From: Chitinophaga japonensis
Lineage (GTDB): Bacteria > Bacteroidota > Bacteroidia > Chitinophagales > Chitinophagaceae
DNA: 64,000 nt
Assembly (NCBI RefSeq): GCF_007830125.1
Contig: NZ_VLLG01000005.1
Span: forward strand, 496,001 to 560,000
Direction of reading: 5' to 3'
The position numbers and the translations under genes were made by a program. The stretch's first letter is position 1. Each line of letters begins with the position of its first letter. Below the pieces are notes generated by a model, which made no database searches, was not told the origin of the DNA, and saw only the letters and a program-made list of their open reading frames with translations. This document shows, in pieces, positions 9,598 through 17,123 of this stretch.

Positions 9598-9690
9598 GAT
9601 AGCAAAGTAATACATTTTGAAATGACAAACAAACAGGATAGGCTTTATTATTTATAGGTGGTACCTTTTTGTTTACTATCCGTTACTATG
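9598..9690. repeat. Duplicated S9-peptidase upstream block, copy 1
   Basis: About 90 nt that reappear, clearly diverged, at 13121-13214 upstream of the second S9 gene. Shared landmarks are TAATACATTTTGAA, CAAACAAACAGG, TTTATTATT and GTACCTTTT ... ATCCGTT. On the minus strand the block holds TTACTTTG (9603-9610), a likely -7 box for the peptidase gene (the other copy has TTATTTTG). On the plus strand it holds a predicted ECF promoter. Confidence 0.7.
9660..9688 (+). promoter_or_regulatory. Predicted ECF-sigma promoter (CGTT subtype) firing away from the S9 gene
   Basis: GGTACCTTTTT with CGTTACTA beginning exactly 20 nt after the G of GTAC (9661 to 9681). The same arrangement is conserved in the duplicated block at 13185. 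It points to the plus strand, toward a strong terminator at 9740-9780 and then small protein 1. Confidence 0.5.
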
Positions 9691-9780
9691 TGGGAGACAC
9701 AGGACATCATACAATTGCAATAGTTTATTAATTAACGGGAAACTGTCCCTGTATATGTATACGTGGACAGTTTTTCTTTT
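9690..9780 (+). ncRNA. Candidate small RNA between an ECF-type promoter and a strong terminator
   Basis: A start about 6-8 nt after the CGTT element and a stop at the terminator T-tract would give a ~90-nt RNA. No start codon with a plausible reading frame is apparent. This rests only on the promoter-like and terminator-like signals. The RNA could equally be a leader that is read through into small protein 1. Confidence 0.3.
9740..9780 (+). terminator. Strong intrinsic terminator
   Basis: Stem AAACTGTCC/GGACAGTTT (9 bp), then an internal CT/GT mismatch, then an inner GTATA/TATAC stem with a TG loop, followed by TTCTTTT. It separates the ECF-type promoter at 9660 from the direct-repeat promoter at 9815. 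Confidence 0.75.
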
Positions 9781-9814
9781 TGGAGAGGGACCGGCTACAC
9801 TTAAAAGCAAACTG

Positions 9815-9880
9815 ATCCAAAATGACAATAAAAAAAATGTAAGATGATAACAGCGTTTAGTGCACCACGCACTAAATTAG
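9815..9880 (+). promoter_or_regulatory. Direct-repeat promoter A (small protein 1)
   Basis: Repeat unit 1 is CCAAAATGACAA and repeat unit 2 is AAGATGATAAC. The ATGA cores lie 22 nt apart with an A-run between them. Exactly 21 nt after GATAAC comes TAAATTAG (9873-9880) as the -7 box. The same geometry occurs at 13309, 26213 and 35684. Transcription would start near 9886 and give a ~130-nt leader before small protein 1. Confidence 0.6.
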
Positions 9881-9932
9881 AATAAATGTTGAAGTTCTTA
9901 TTCTATCCTCAAGTTACTGAACTGCCAACATC

Positions 9933-10013
9933 ATGGGGAAGCCGAAAACCATAAAACAGAGTGGCAATATAAGTTAACTCTAAAGTTTAGCTTTTTGAAC
10001 TTTAAAAAGCAAA
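9933..10013 (+). promoter_or_regulatory. Conserved leader element with start-proximal hairpin, copy 1
   Basis: The leader opens with ATGGGGAAGCCGAAAACCAT and carries AGAGTGGCAATATAAG. A TAAAGTTTAGCTTTTT segment leads into a hairpin (9990-10010, arms GCTTTTT/AAAAAGC, extendable by G-T and A-T pairs). It ends 3 nt before the first ATG. Copies precede the other two small-protein genes. The hairpin sits where a ribosome would load, so translational control is plausible. Confidence 0.6.
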
Positions 10014-10262
10014 ATGATCATGAAATGTGCTAAAATTGCTTTGACAGCTATTGCTTTGTTTGCCGTTGTTGGTGGCGCCTTGGCTTTTAAATCTTACAGG
10101 GGCATTGATACTTACTACAGGCTTACTGCAGACGAAACTGGACCGTGTACACTAACTGCTATTAATCATACATTTGGTATTTCTCCACAAGGTACCGTCT
10201 ATGCGACAACCATAGAAGGTGCTGATTGTATAACAAGAGCATTCTTGATTGATCTAATGTAA
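10014..10262 (+). CDS. Small secreted two-cysteine protein 1
   Basis: 82 aa, or 80 aa if translation starts at the second ATG (10020), which matches the start spacing of copy 3 better. The N-terminal hydrophobic segment IALTAIALFAVVGGALA ends in a signal-peptidase-like ALA-F site. The mature part carries Cys45 and Cys72, 27 residues apart, in the contexts TGPCTLTA and GADCITRA, plus GTVYATT. It is nearly identical to the protein at 19303 in the first 37 residues and shares its pattern with that at 26542. It resembles small uncharacterised Bacteroidota secreted families (DUF6520-like), but that label is a guess. Function unknown. Confidence 0.85.
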   Translation: MIMKCAKIALTAIALFAVVGGALAFKSYRGIDTYYRLTADETGPCTLTAINHTFGISPQGTVYATTIEGADCITRAFLIDLM

Positions 10263-10319
10263 AACAACCCCTTAAAGGGCCAACAACCTCAATAATAGTT
10301 CATTTAGATGTCTGGATGT

Positions 10320-10353
10320 AAGAACAGGACGGCTTCAAAACAGTCCTGTTCTT
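10320..10353. terminator. Bidirectional hairpin terminator
   Basis: A perfect 11-bp stem AAGAACAGGAC/GTCCTGTTCTT around a 12-nt loop, between the converging ends of small protein 1 and the second S9 gene. The GAACAG/CTGTTC core recurs in the terminators after the other two small-protein genes. Confidence 0.7.
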
Positions 10354-10397
10354 GTACTTCAACCCAACGTGTTGCTGGACATAAAGAAGTCCGCTGC

Positions 10398-13052
10398 TTA
10401 TTGCAACCCCCTGTCAACACCTTTTAACTTTGCCGGCACCCCGGTATTCATCCATTCAGGGGCCGGTTTTTCTTTCAAATAGTGATCAAAAAACTGTGTG
10501 ATACGAATGGTTAAGTCCATCTCGTTCTTTCTTTGATGAAGACTATGCTGTTCTTCATCATACTGCAGTAACCAGGCCCTTTTCCCCAGGCGATACAGGC
10601 TGGTAAAAAGTTGTACTCCTTGTTCAAAATGAACAATCGCATCCAACTTATTACTGATTACTAATACGGGAGTTGTTACCTTGTCTACCTGAAAAATTGG
10701 GGAGTTCTTAATATACAGGTCCGGCTTCCCCCACAAACTTGCTCCCATTCTGTTCTGTCCTCGTTCGCAGAATTCCTGAAGGCTCATTCCCGAATTAAAT
10801 ACGTAATTCCCATATTGGCTAATATTGTTAACCACACCTGCATCAGCACAAGCTGCCGCAAATAAATTGGAGCGAGTAATCACGTAATTTGTTTCATATC
10901 CGCCAAAACTACGTCCGGAAATGCCTACGTGACTGCTATCTGTCCAGGGCTGACCAACCAGGTAATTCCTTGCACCTGCTATTGCACTATAAGCACTTTC
11001 CCCAATCTCTCCAATAGTATAATGAATGTCCGGTATAAAAACCAGGTACCCCTGGCTTACAAAATAAGAAATGTTAATGCCCCCATCTGAAAAATCTGGA
11101 GGAATATATTGATTTAGCCAATCTGATTTTGATTCATAGTAGTGGATAATAACAGGATATTTTTGATGCGGATCAAAACTCTCCGGCTTATACAGTACGC
11201 CCTGCTCCTTCCGCCCATCCAGGGTGCAAAATGTTACCAACTCTGATTGCAGCCAATTGTAAGCACGCTCTGGATAAACATGGCTTAAAGGAAGGAATTG
11301 CTTGAAATCTTTTGTTAAAAAATAATTGGGCGCCTCCCTGGCACTACAACGCCATACTACATAATTTACTGCATCACGTGCTTTGGCAGGTCGCATGCCT
11401 TCTAAAATATAAGCAGACCAGGCATAATATATATAGGGGCCCATTGTTAAAACATCTGGCTCCCGTTTGTTACCAATCACGGCAGCATAAAAACCGTTGT
11501 GCCTATTATCATTATCAAAAGCAGCCAGTATTAGTCTATCTCCCCTTTTGTAAATGGTACCTTCATTATCAATAAATCTGAAAGTAACATTATTTCTCCT
11601 GCCGTAACCATTGGTAAGATTCACGGGAGCGCTGATCCCTTTGGGATCCAGCTGCCAGATATCATACCTGTCATATATTAACATCGCTTCATCCCCCTCT
11701 AGCCAATATCCCCAAAAAGATAAGCCACGGTGATCCGATGGCACCCAGGAAGGATCACTATTCCCGGCATCTCCAACCGAAAGAGGAAGCAACCCGGTAA
11801 CATCATATGTCACTCCCGTAGCCAGTTCATAAGTGAACATATTACCATGGCTGTCTTCGCCTACCAAATATTTATCCCCGGGAGATATCCCATAAAAAGG
11901 GACCCGCACCTGCTTCCGTTCACCTGTCTTTACAGATACTAGATGATATAGAGGCCGGGATAGATTATTCCAATACCTTTCTCGCTGATCGCCTTCGTTA
12001 TAGACTACTATCCCCCAATCATCATTGCTTTTATTACTGATCAAACGGAATTCTTCACCCTCATTTTGCAAGCGGATGATATGTTTATTTTGTATATCAA
12101 CTACTGCCATATAACCCAGTTGGCCAGTTGCTTTCTCCAATAACTGCTGAGGTTGTAACTTTGCATCTGTAGTGCTCCATATATCCATTGCCACGCCGCC
12201 CTCAACCTCCTTTGCATGATTGCGCTCCTTTATACTAAAAAACAACCGTTCGCCCGCTATATTAAAGTTTGACAAGTCATTAACTTCCCAGCTACTATCA
12301 AGCGCATTCATCTTATTATTATCCACCAGTGATACAGCAGTATCCATACCTGCACTATAATACCAGATCGATTTCATCTCCCTCTTGTTGTAAGTATATT
12401 TTTCTACAAAAGCTAATTTTTTGCCGGTATTATCAAAGCGAAAATCTGAAATACTCTCGCTTTCCCCGATAACTTTCGGCTTCCCGGAATGCTTACCTGA
12501 AATATCCACCCAGTTTAAAGATTGAATTACGGTATGGGGGGTGGCTTCTTCCCGCTTAAACACCAAAGTTGTACCTTCTTTATTTAGCTTATAATTTTCA
12601 ACCCCAACAAATACCTCTTCCTTATCGGTTTGTATATTTCGTAATACCAACTTTTTTTCAGCACCCTTTAACCGGTAGGCTAACCAGTCCTCCTGCCTCT
12701 TCCTGAAATACTCAAAACCGCTCACATTAGTAATACAAAATTCTGCCAGCCCGCTACCACCCAGTTTGTACCCGCATAAGCTATCTCCCCCCTGAAATAC
12801 AATCGCCCTCCGGCTATCATCTGTGAATAAGGCTGTCCTTCCACCCTCTAACTCCAGTTTCCAACGGTTATCTACTGACTGAATCACCCGATTAGCTATC
12901 CGATAAGTAACATACTTCCCATTGTTGCTGACTTTAAGATCACGTTGAACGGTATGCCATTTATCAAAAACACCAGTGTCGATAATTGGCTTTTGGGCAA
13001 ATAAACAGATAGTATAACAAGTAAAAAATGAAAATAAGAAAAACTGTTTCAT
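10398..13052 (-). CDS. Secreted S9-family prolyl-oligopeptidase/dipeptidyl-peptidase
   Basis: 884 aa with a signal peptide (ending CLFAQKP), a long beta-propeller region to about residue 600, and a C-terminal peptidase domain. The catalytic triad looks complete: Ser715 in GISGRSFGGYETNY, Asp in SNKLDAIVHF, and His in EEQHSLHQ. It would cleave small peptides in the periplasm. It is a paralogue of the 707-aa protein at 7402, but its coding sequence is visibly more AT-rich, so this does not look like a very recent copy. Its upstream block (13121-13214) is shared with the paralogue. Confidence 0.9.
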   Translation of the reverse strand: MKQFFLFSFFTCYTICLFAQKPIIDTGVFDKWHTVQRDLKVSNNGKYVTYRIANRVIQSVDNRWKLELEGGRTALFTDDSRRAIVFQGGDSLCGYKLGGSGLAEFCITNVSGFEYFRKRQEDWLAYRLKGAEKKLVLRNIQTDKEEVFVGVENYKLNKEGTTLVFKREEATPHTVIQSLNWVDISGKHSGKPKVIGESESISDFRFDNTGKKLAFVEKYTYNKREMKSIWYYSAGMDTAVSLVDNNKMNALDSSWEVNDLSNFNIAGERLFFSIKERNHAKEVEGGVAMDIWSTTDAKLQPQQLLEKATGQLGYMAVVDIQNKHIIRLQNEGEEFRLISNKSNDDWGIVVYNEGDQRERYWNNLSRPLYHLVSVKTGERKQVRVPFYGISPGDKYLVGEDSHGNMFTYELATGVTYDVTGLLPLSVGDAGNSDPSWVPSDHRGLSFWGYWLEGDEAMLIYDRYDIWQLDPKGISAPVNLTNGYGRRNNVTFRFIDNEGTIYKRGDRLILAAFDNDNRHNGFYAAVIGNKREPDVLTMGPYIYYAWSAYILEGMRPAKARDAVNYVVWRCSAREAPNYFLTKDFKQFLPLSHVYPERAYNWLQSELVTFCTLDGRKEQGVLYKPESFDPHQKYPVIIHYYESKSDWLNQYIPPDFSDGGINISYFVSQGYLVFIPDIHYTIGEIGESAYSAIAGARNYLVGQPWTDSSHVGISGRSFGGYETNYVITRSNLFAAACADAGVVNNISQYGNYVFNSGMSLQEFCERGQNRMGASLWGKPDLYIKNSPIFQVDKVTTPVLVISNKLDAIVHFEQGVQLFTSLYRLGKRAWLLQYDEEQHSLHQRKNEMDLTIRITQFFDHYLKEKPAPEWMNTGVPAKLKGVDRGLQ

Positions 13053-13120
13053 AAACTGTTACATGAAGTTTTAATAGCCAATAAATTGTATAGAGAGAAA
13101 GACAAACATCATAAGCAACA

Positions 13121-13214
13121 GTAAGGCAAAATAATACATTTTGAACTGGCAAACAAACAGGGTATTGTTTATTATTAATAGGTAGTACCTTTTCTTAGGC
13201 TATCCGTTTTTACG
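13121..13214. repeat. Duplicated S9-peptidase upstream block, copy 2
   Basis: Counterpart of 9598-9690. It contains TTATTTTG on the minus strand (13127-13134), a likely -7 box of the peptidase gene, and an ECF-type site on the plus strand. Confidence 0.7.
13185..13212 (+). promoter_or_regulatory. Predicted ECF-sigma promoter (CGTT subtype), duplicated block
   Basis: GTACCTTTTC with CGTTTTTA starting exactly 20 nt after the G (13185 to 13205). Spacing and orientation equal those of the copy at 9661, while the intervening bases differ, which suggests selection on the two boxes. No terminator is seen close downstream, unlike copy 1. Confidence 0.5.
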
Positions 13215-13308
13215 CAAGAGAAATAAGGTAATCATAAGCAAACGGCAACAATTTATTAAGGAAATTCCCGCTAAAACAAACTATATCCTGTACTTCCGAA
13301 TAGGTTGG

Positions 13309-13374
13309 TCTAAAATGACCACAAAAAAAATTCCAAGATGATAACGATCGTTACCCGATAGTGTTCTAAATTCG
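13309..13374 (+). promoter_or_regulatory. Direct-repeat promoter B (upstream of the flavoprotein/GT-C operon)
   Basis: TCTAAAATGACCAC, an A-run, then CCAAGATGATAAC with the ATGA cores 23 nt apart. After exactly 21 nt comes TAAATTCG (13367-13374). The next plus-strand gene starts at 13953, so the leader would be ~570 nt. That interval (13375-13952) has no convincing gene. A segment around 13440-13465 (ATAGCC...ATGCTAAAAAGG) weakly recalls the small-protein leader hairpin. Confidence 0.5.
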
Positions 13375-13913
13375 AACAAGTGTTAAAGCTTATAGCAAAG
13401 TCAAGCACCATACACTCGATCCGAATTGAAGAACTCAAAATAGCCGTTATGCTAAAAAGGAAAATTCGTAACCCTCAAAGGTATCTGATGACCTGTAACT
13501 CTAAGATCCGGCATTTCGTCCTTTCATCTCAATATATATAAGAGTGGCTTATATGCACCGCTTATCTTTCTTAGTAAGTCCAGCCGGCTGCTGCTGTGCC
13601 TTGCCGTATAGCACCACCGGGTAACCCTCAAAACCTTAAAGCATTTGACTATGCCACGTAAACAACCGTTTGTCTCGCCCGCATCTGCTCCTTGTCAACA
13701 TGGCAGGCTTACAGGCATGCCTGTAAACGGGAAGATGCAATGCATTCAACATTGCAGCACGGAAGCAATCCCTGGTCAGGCTATTAGGGAACAGGCGTTC
13801 AGCCATTAGCAGGACAACAAGCATTGCCATCTTTAGGGCCGATAGTTAACTATCCACTATAAATGTGCCCATTGGTCACAGTCATTCCTATTCTTTTGCT
13901 CTGCCGGGTCTGC

Positions 13914-13935
13914 CTCCCTTGCCCGGGTAAGGGAG
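13914..13935 (+). promoter_or_regulatory. Hairpin in the leader of the flavoprotein fusion gene
   Basis: CTCCCTT/AAGGGAG stem (7 bp) enclosing GCCCGGGT, 18 nt before the first ATG at 13953. No T-tract follows, so it is not a normal terminator. It may affect translation of the fusion gene. Confidence 0.4.
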
Positions 13936-13952
13936 TGCAGATACGGTAGCTA

Positions 13953-16900
13953 ATGAACAAAACTATGAACAACAAGAAGAATGCTATTATCATAGGCGCC
14001 GGACCGGCAGGACTTACTGCCGCGTATGAATTACTGAAGAGAACTGATATCACTCCCATTATACTGGAAAAATCGGGAGATATAGGCGGCATTTCCAAAA
14101 CTGTTAATTATAAAGGCAACCGTATAGATATTGGCGGGCACCGCTTCTTCTCCAAATCGGACCGGGTCATGAACTGGTGGTTCAATATTATGCCGGTGCA
14201 AGCTGAGGGGCAAAGCACCTTTAATATCAGCTACCAGCACAAGTCCCGGGAAGTGGATACCGCATCTATTGGGGCAACAGATAACGCAGGAACGGATCCT
14301 GATAAAGTGATGCTGGTACGCAAACGTTTATCCAGGATCTATTTCCTGCGGAAATTCTTTACCTACCCTATTCAACTATCCCTGGACACCCTTGCCAAGT
14401 TGGGCCTATGGACCACTATTGCTATTATGTGCTCCTACCTGAAGGCGCAATTATTTCCCCGCAAGCCGGAGAAAAACCTGGAGGACTTTATGGTGAACCG
14501 CTTCGGGCAGGTACTATATAAACTTTTCTTCAAAGACTATACGGAGAAAGTTTGGGGCTTGCCCTGTAATAAGATCAGTGCCGAATGGGGCGCCCAGCGT
14601 ATTAAAGGGGTATCTATCAGCAAGGCCATACAGCATGCGGTGCAAGCGGCTGTGAAGCGCAAGGAAAAGCAAAATAGCAACGATATTTCCCAAAAAGATA
14701 CTGAAACCAGCCTGATAGAACAGTTCCTGTATCCCAAGTTCGGCCCCGGCCAGCTCTGGGAGGAAGTAGCCCGCCAGGTAGAGGAAATGGGCGGCCGGAT
14801 ACTGATGCACCATGACGTAAAGCGCATCTATACCAATGATGACAATAACCAGGTGACAGCCATAGCAGCCATCAATAACATTACCGGGGAAACCAGCTAC
14901 CTGGAAGGCGATTATTTCTTTTCCACCATGCCGGTGCAGGAGCTAGTCGGCGGATTGGATGGCGCGGTGCCTGATGATGTGAGAGAAATAGCTGCCGGCC
15001 TGCAGTACCGGGATTTTATTACCGTGGGCATCCTGCTGAAAAAACTCTCCTTCCAGGATAAAAGGACCGGTGAATGGAAACCGCTGCAGTTGAAGGATAC
15101 CTGGATATACATACAGGAAAAAGATGTGAAGGTGGGCAGGTTACAACTGTTCAATAACTGGAGCCCTTACATGGTAAAGGACCCGGATACCACTTGGGTG
15201 GGCATGGAGTTCTTCTGTAATACAACAGATGATTTCTGGAAGAAGACGGATGAGGATATCAAGCAACTGGCCATTAAAGAGTTAGAAAAGATAGGGCTGG
15301 CCTCTGCAGCAAATGTGTTGGACACCACAGTGCTGCGTGTGGAAAAAACCTACCCGGCATATTTTGGCACCTATGAACGGTTTGATGTAGTACGGGAGTA
15401 TATAGACCGGTTTGAGAACCTGTTCCTGGTGGGGCGGAACGGGATGCATAAGTATAATAATTCCGATCACTCTATGTTGACGGCTATGGTGGCGGTGGAT
15501 AATATTGCGGCAGGGGTGGTTTCTAAGACGAATATATGGGCCATTAATACCGAGCAGGAGTATCATGAGGAGAAGGCAACTGCTGACAACGAGACCGTAA
15601 CGGAAAAAGTGGCGCCGGCAGCTCAACCGGTTTGGGAACAGAGCCTGAAGCATTTCATATTCCTGAACCCCGCGCATAAATGGTTTGTGTGGGTGGGTGT
15701 TATAGGGATTATAGTGCAGTGGGTGGTGTTTAAGTTTTTGTACCCTTTTGCGAGCTTTATTAATGGGGATTCTTATGTGTATCTGCAAACCGCCTACATG
15801 AACTGGGATGTTAACACCTATCCGATTGGATACTCCAGATTTCTTCGGTTATTCAGTGTGTTCACCTCCTCTGATACTGCGCTGGTAACCTTCCAATATC
15901 TGCTGTTACAGGCTAGCGTGATGGCCTTTATATTTACCCTGTTCTATTTTTACAGACCGGGGAGGGTGGCAAAAATACTGTTATTCGGATTCATGCTGTT
16001 TAATCCGGTGTTCCCGTACCTGGCGAACTATGTATCCAGTGATTCCCTGTTTCTTTCCTTGAGCCTTATATGGTTTACGCAGTTGCTCTGGGTCATGTAC
16101 CGGCCTAATAACCACCTGATCCTGCTAAACGTGGTGGTGTTGTTTCTGGCTTTCATTATCCGTTACAATGCCTTATACTATCCCATAATAGCTGGATTAG
16201 TGTACCTGATGTCCAAAAAACATATTAAAGTAAAGGCAGCGGGTATTGTGCTCGGTATACTGCTGATCGGAGGCTTCATACAGTTTACCAGCAAGCAGTA
16301 TTATGAGTTGACCGGCCAAAAACAGTTTTCCCCCTTTTCTGGCTGGCAGATGGCTAATAACGCCATGTACGCTTACCGTTACGTAGATAGTGCCAATGTA
16401 AAGCCTGTGCCGGCTAAGTTCCGCCAACTGGACAAAATGGTGCGTACCTACTTTGACACCACGCGGGATGCCAAAAAACATCCGCAGGAAATGCTCGTGG
16501 CCAGTACGGTGTATATGTGGGCTCGCATGTCGCCATTACAGCAATATATGGAAAACCAATTTAAAAAGGATTCGACAAAAGGACCTGTTACAAAATGGGC
16601 TACGGTAGCTCCATTATATGCAGAATATGGGGCACATCTTATTAAAGAATATCCCCTGGTATTTGCCCGGCATTACCTTGTTCCCAATGCCATCAAATAT
16701 TATACCCCGCCAGTAGAATTCCTGGAAAACTATAATATGGGGATTGACAGTGTGATGCCTGTAGCGCAGAGATGGTTTGGCTACAAAACCACTAAAATCA
16801 GCAGCTATTTCAAAGATTTCAAAGTAAATGTGCTCAACTTCTATCCGATTTTGGTGGGTATTATGAATGTGGTATTCCTGTGCAGCATAGCAGGTTTTAT

Positions 16901-17108
16901 CTTTCTAAAAAGGCATAGGCAATACCCTGCGCTGTCACGAGCGCTATTATTGGTGGCCGGGTTATGGCTGGCAAATTTCGCGTTCAGCGTATTTGCATCT
17001 CCGATTGCGCTGCGTTTCCAGCTCTTTCCCATACTGGTGCTTATATCATTTGCCGTCATTTTAATTGATTACCTGTGGAAACTGGCAAATGCTGAAGAGA
17101 ACGCTTAA
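13953..17108 (+). CDS. Fusion: NAD(P)/FAD-dependent oxidoreductase + GT-C-like polytopic membrane domain
   Basis: 1051 aa. The N-terminal half (to about 528) is a flavoprotein of the amine-oxidase/UDP-galactopyranose-mutase-like class. It has the dinucleotide motif AIIIGAGPAGLTAAYELL, RIDIGGHRFFSKSD, and a C-terminal FAD-contact region LFLVGRNGMHKYNNSDHSM. A polar linker (529-573) leads to a ~475-residue membrane half with about ten hydrophobic segments. Its first loop has the acidic motif FINGDSYVYL, as in GT-C glycosyltransferases. The membrane half is homologous over its length to the next gene. Such flavoproteins often sit beside lipid-linked sugar enzymes, so a glycolipid or envelope-modifying role is inferred. 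An alternative start is at 13965. Confidence 0.85.
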   Translation: MNKTMNNKKNAIIIGAGPAGLTAAYELLKRTDITPIILEKSGDIGGISKTVNYKGNRIDIGGHRFFSKSDRVMNWWFNIMPVQAEGQSTFNISYQHKSREVDTASIGATDNAGTDPDKVMLVRKRLSRIYFLRKFFTYPIQLSLDTLAKLGLWTTIAIMCSYLKAQLFPRKPEKNLEDFMVNRFGQVLYKLFFKDYTEKVWGLPCNKISAEWGAQRIKGVSISKAIQHAVQAAVKRKEKQNSNDISQKDTETSLIEQFLYPKFGPGQLWEEVARQVEEMGGRILMHHDVKRIYTNDDNNQVTAIAAINNITGETSYLEGDYFFSTMPVQELVGGLDGAVPDDVREIAAGLQYRDFITVGILLKKLSFQDKRTGEWKPLQLKDTWIYIQEKDVKVGRLQLFNNWSPYMVKDPDTTWVGMEFFCNTTDDFWKKTDEDIKQLAIKELEKIGLASAANVLDTTVLRVEKTYPAYFGTYERFDVVREYIDRFENLFLVGRNGMHKYNNSDHSMLTAMVAVDNIAAGVVSKTNIWAINTEQEYHEEKATADNETVTEKVAPAAQPVWEQSLKHFIFLNPAHKWFVWVGVIGIIVQWVVFKFLYPFASFINGDSYVYLQTAYMNWDVNTYPIGYSRFLRLFSVFTSSDTALVTFQYLLLQASVMAFIFTLFYFYRPGRVAKILLFGFMLFNPVFPYLANYVSSDSLFLSLSLIWFTQLLWVMYRPNNHLILLNVVVLFLAFIIRYNALYYPIIAGLVYLMSKKHIKVKAAGIVLGILLIGGFIQFTSKQYYELTGQKQFSPFSGWQMANNAMYAYRYVDSANVKPVPAKFRQLDKMVRTYFDTTRDAKKHPQEMLVASTVYMWARMSPLQQYMENQFKKDSTKGPVTKWATVAPLYAEYGAHLIKEYPLVFARHYLVPNAIKYYTPPVEFLENYNMGIDSVMPVAQRWFGYKTTKISSYFKDFKVNVLNFYPILVGIMNVVFLCSIAGFIFLKRHRQYPALSRALLLVAGLWLANFAFSVFASPIALRFQLFPILVLISFAVILIDYLWKLANAEENA

Positions 17109-17123
17109 GCAAAATGATTGAAA

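Noticed and set aside
9933..9977. Upstream mini-ORF MGKPKTI... in the leaders of the small-protein genes
   Set aside because: The first six to seven codons match in all three copies, but 1-nt indels then shift the frame and the peptides end at different places (14, 18 and 30 residues). Conservation is at the nucleotide level.
13375..13952. Decayed fourth small-protein gene after direct-repeat promoter B
   Set aside because: Only a short hairpin-like match near 13440-13465 was seen. No remnant of the signal peptide or cysteine contexts could be read in any frame.
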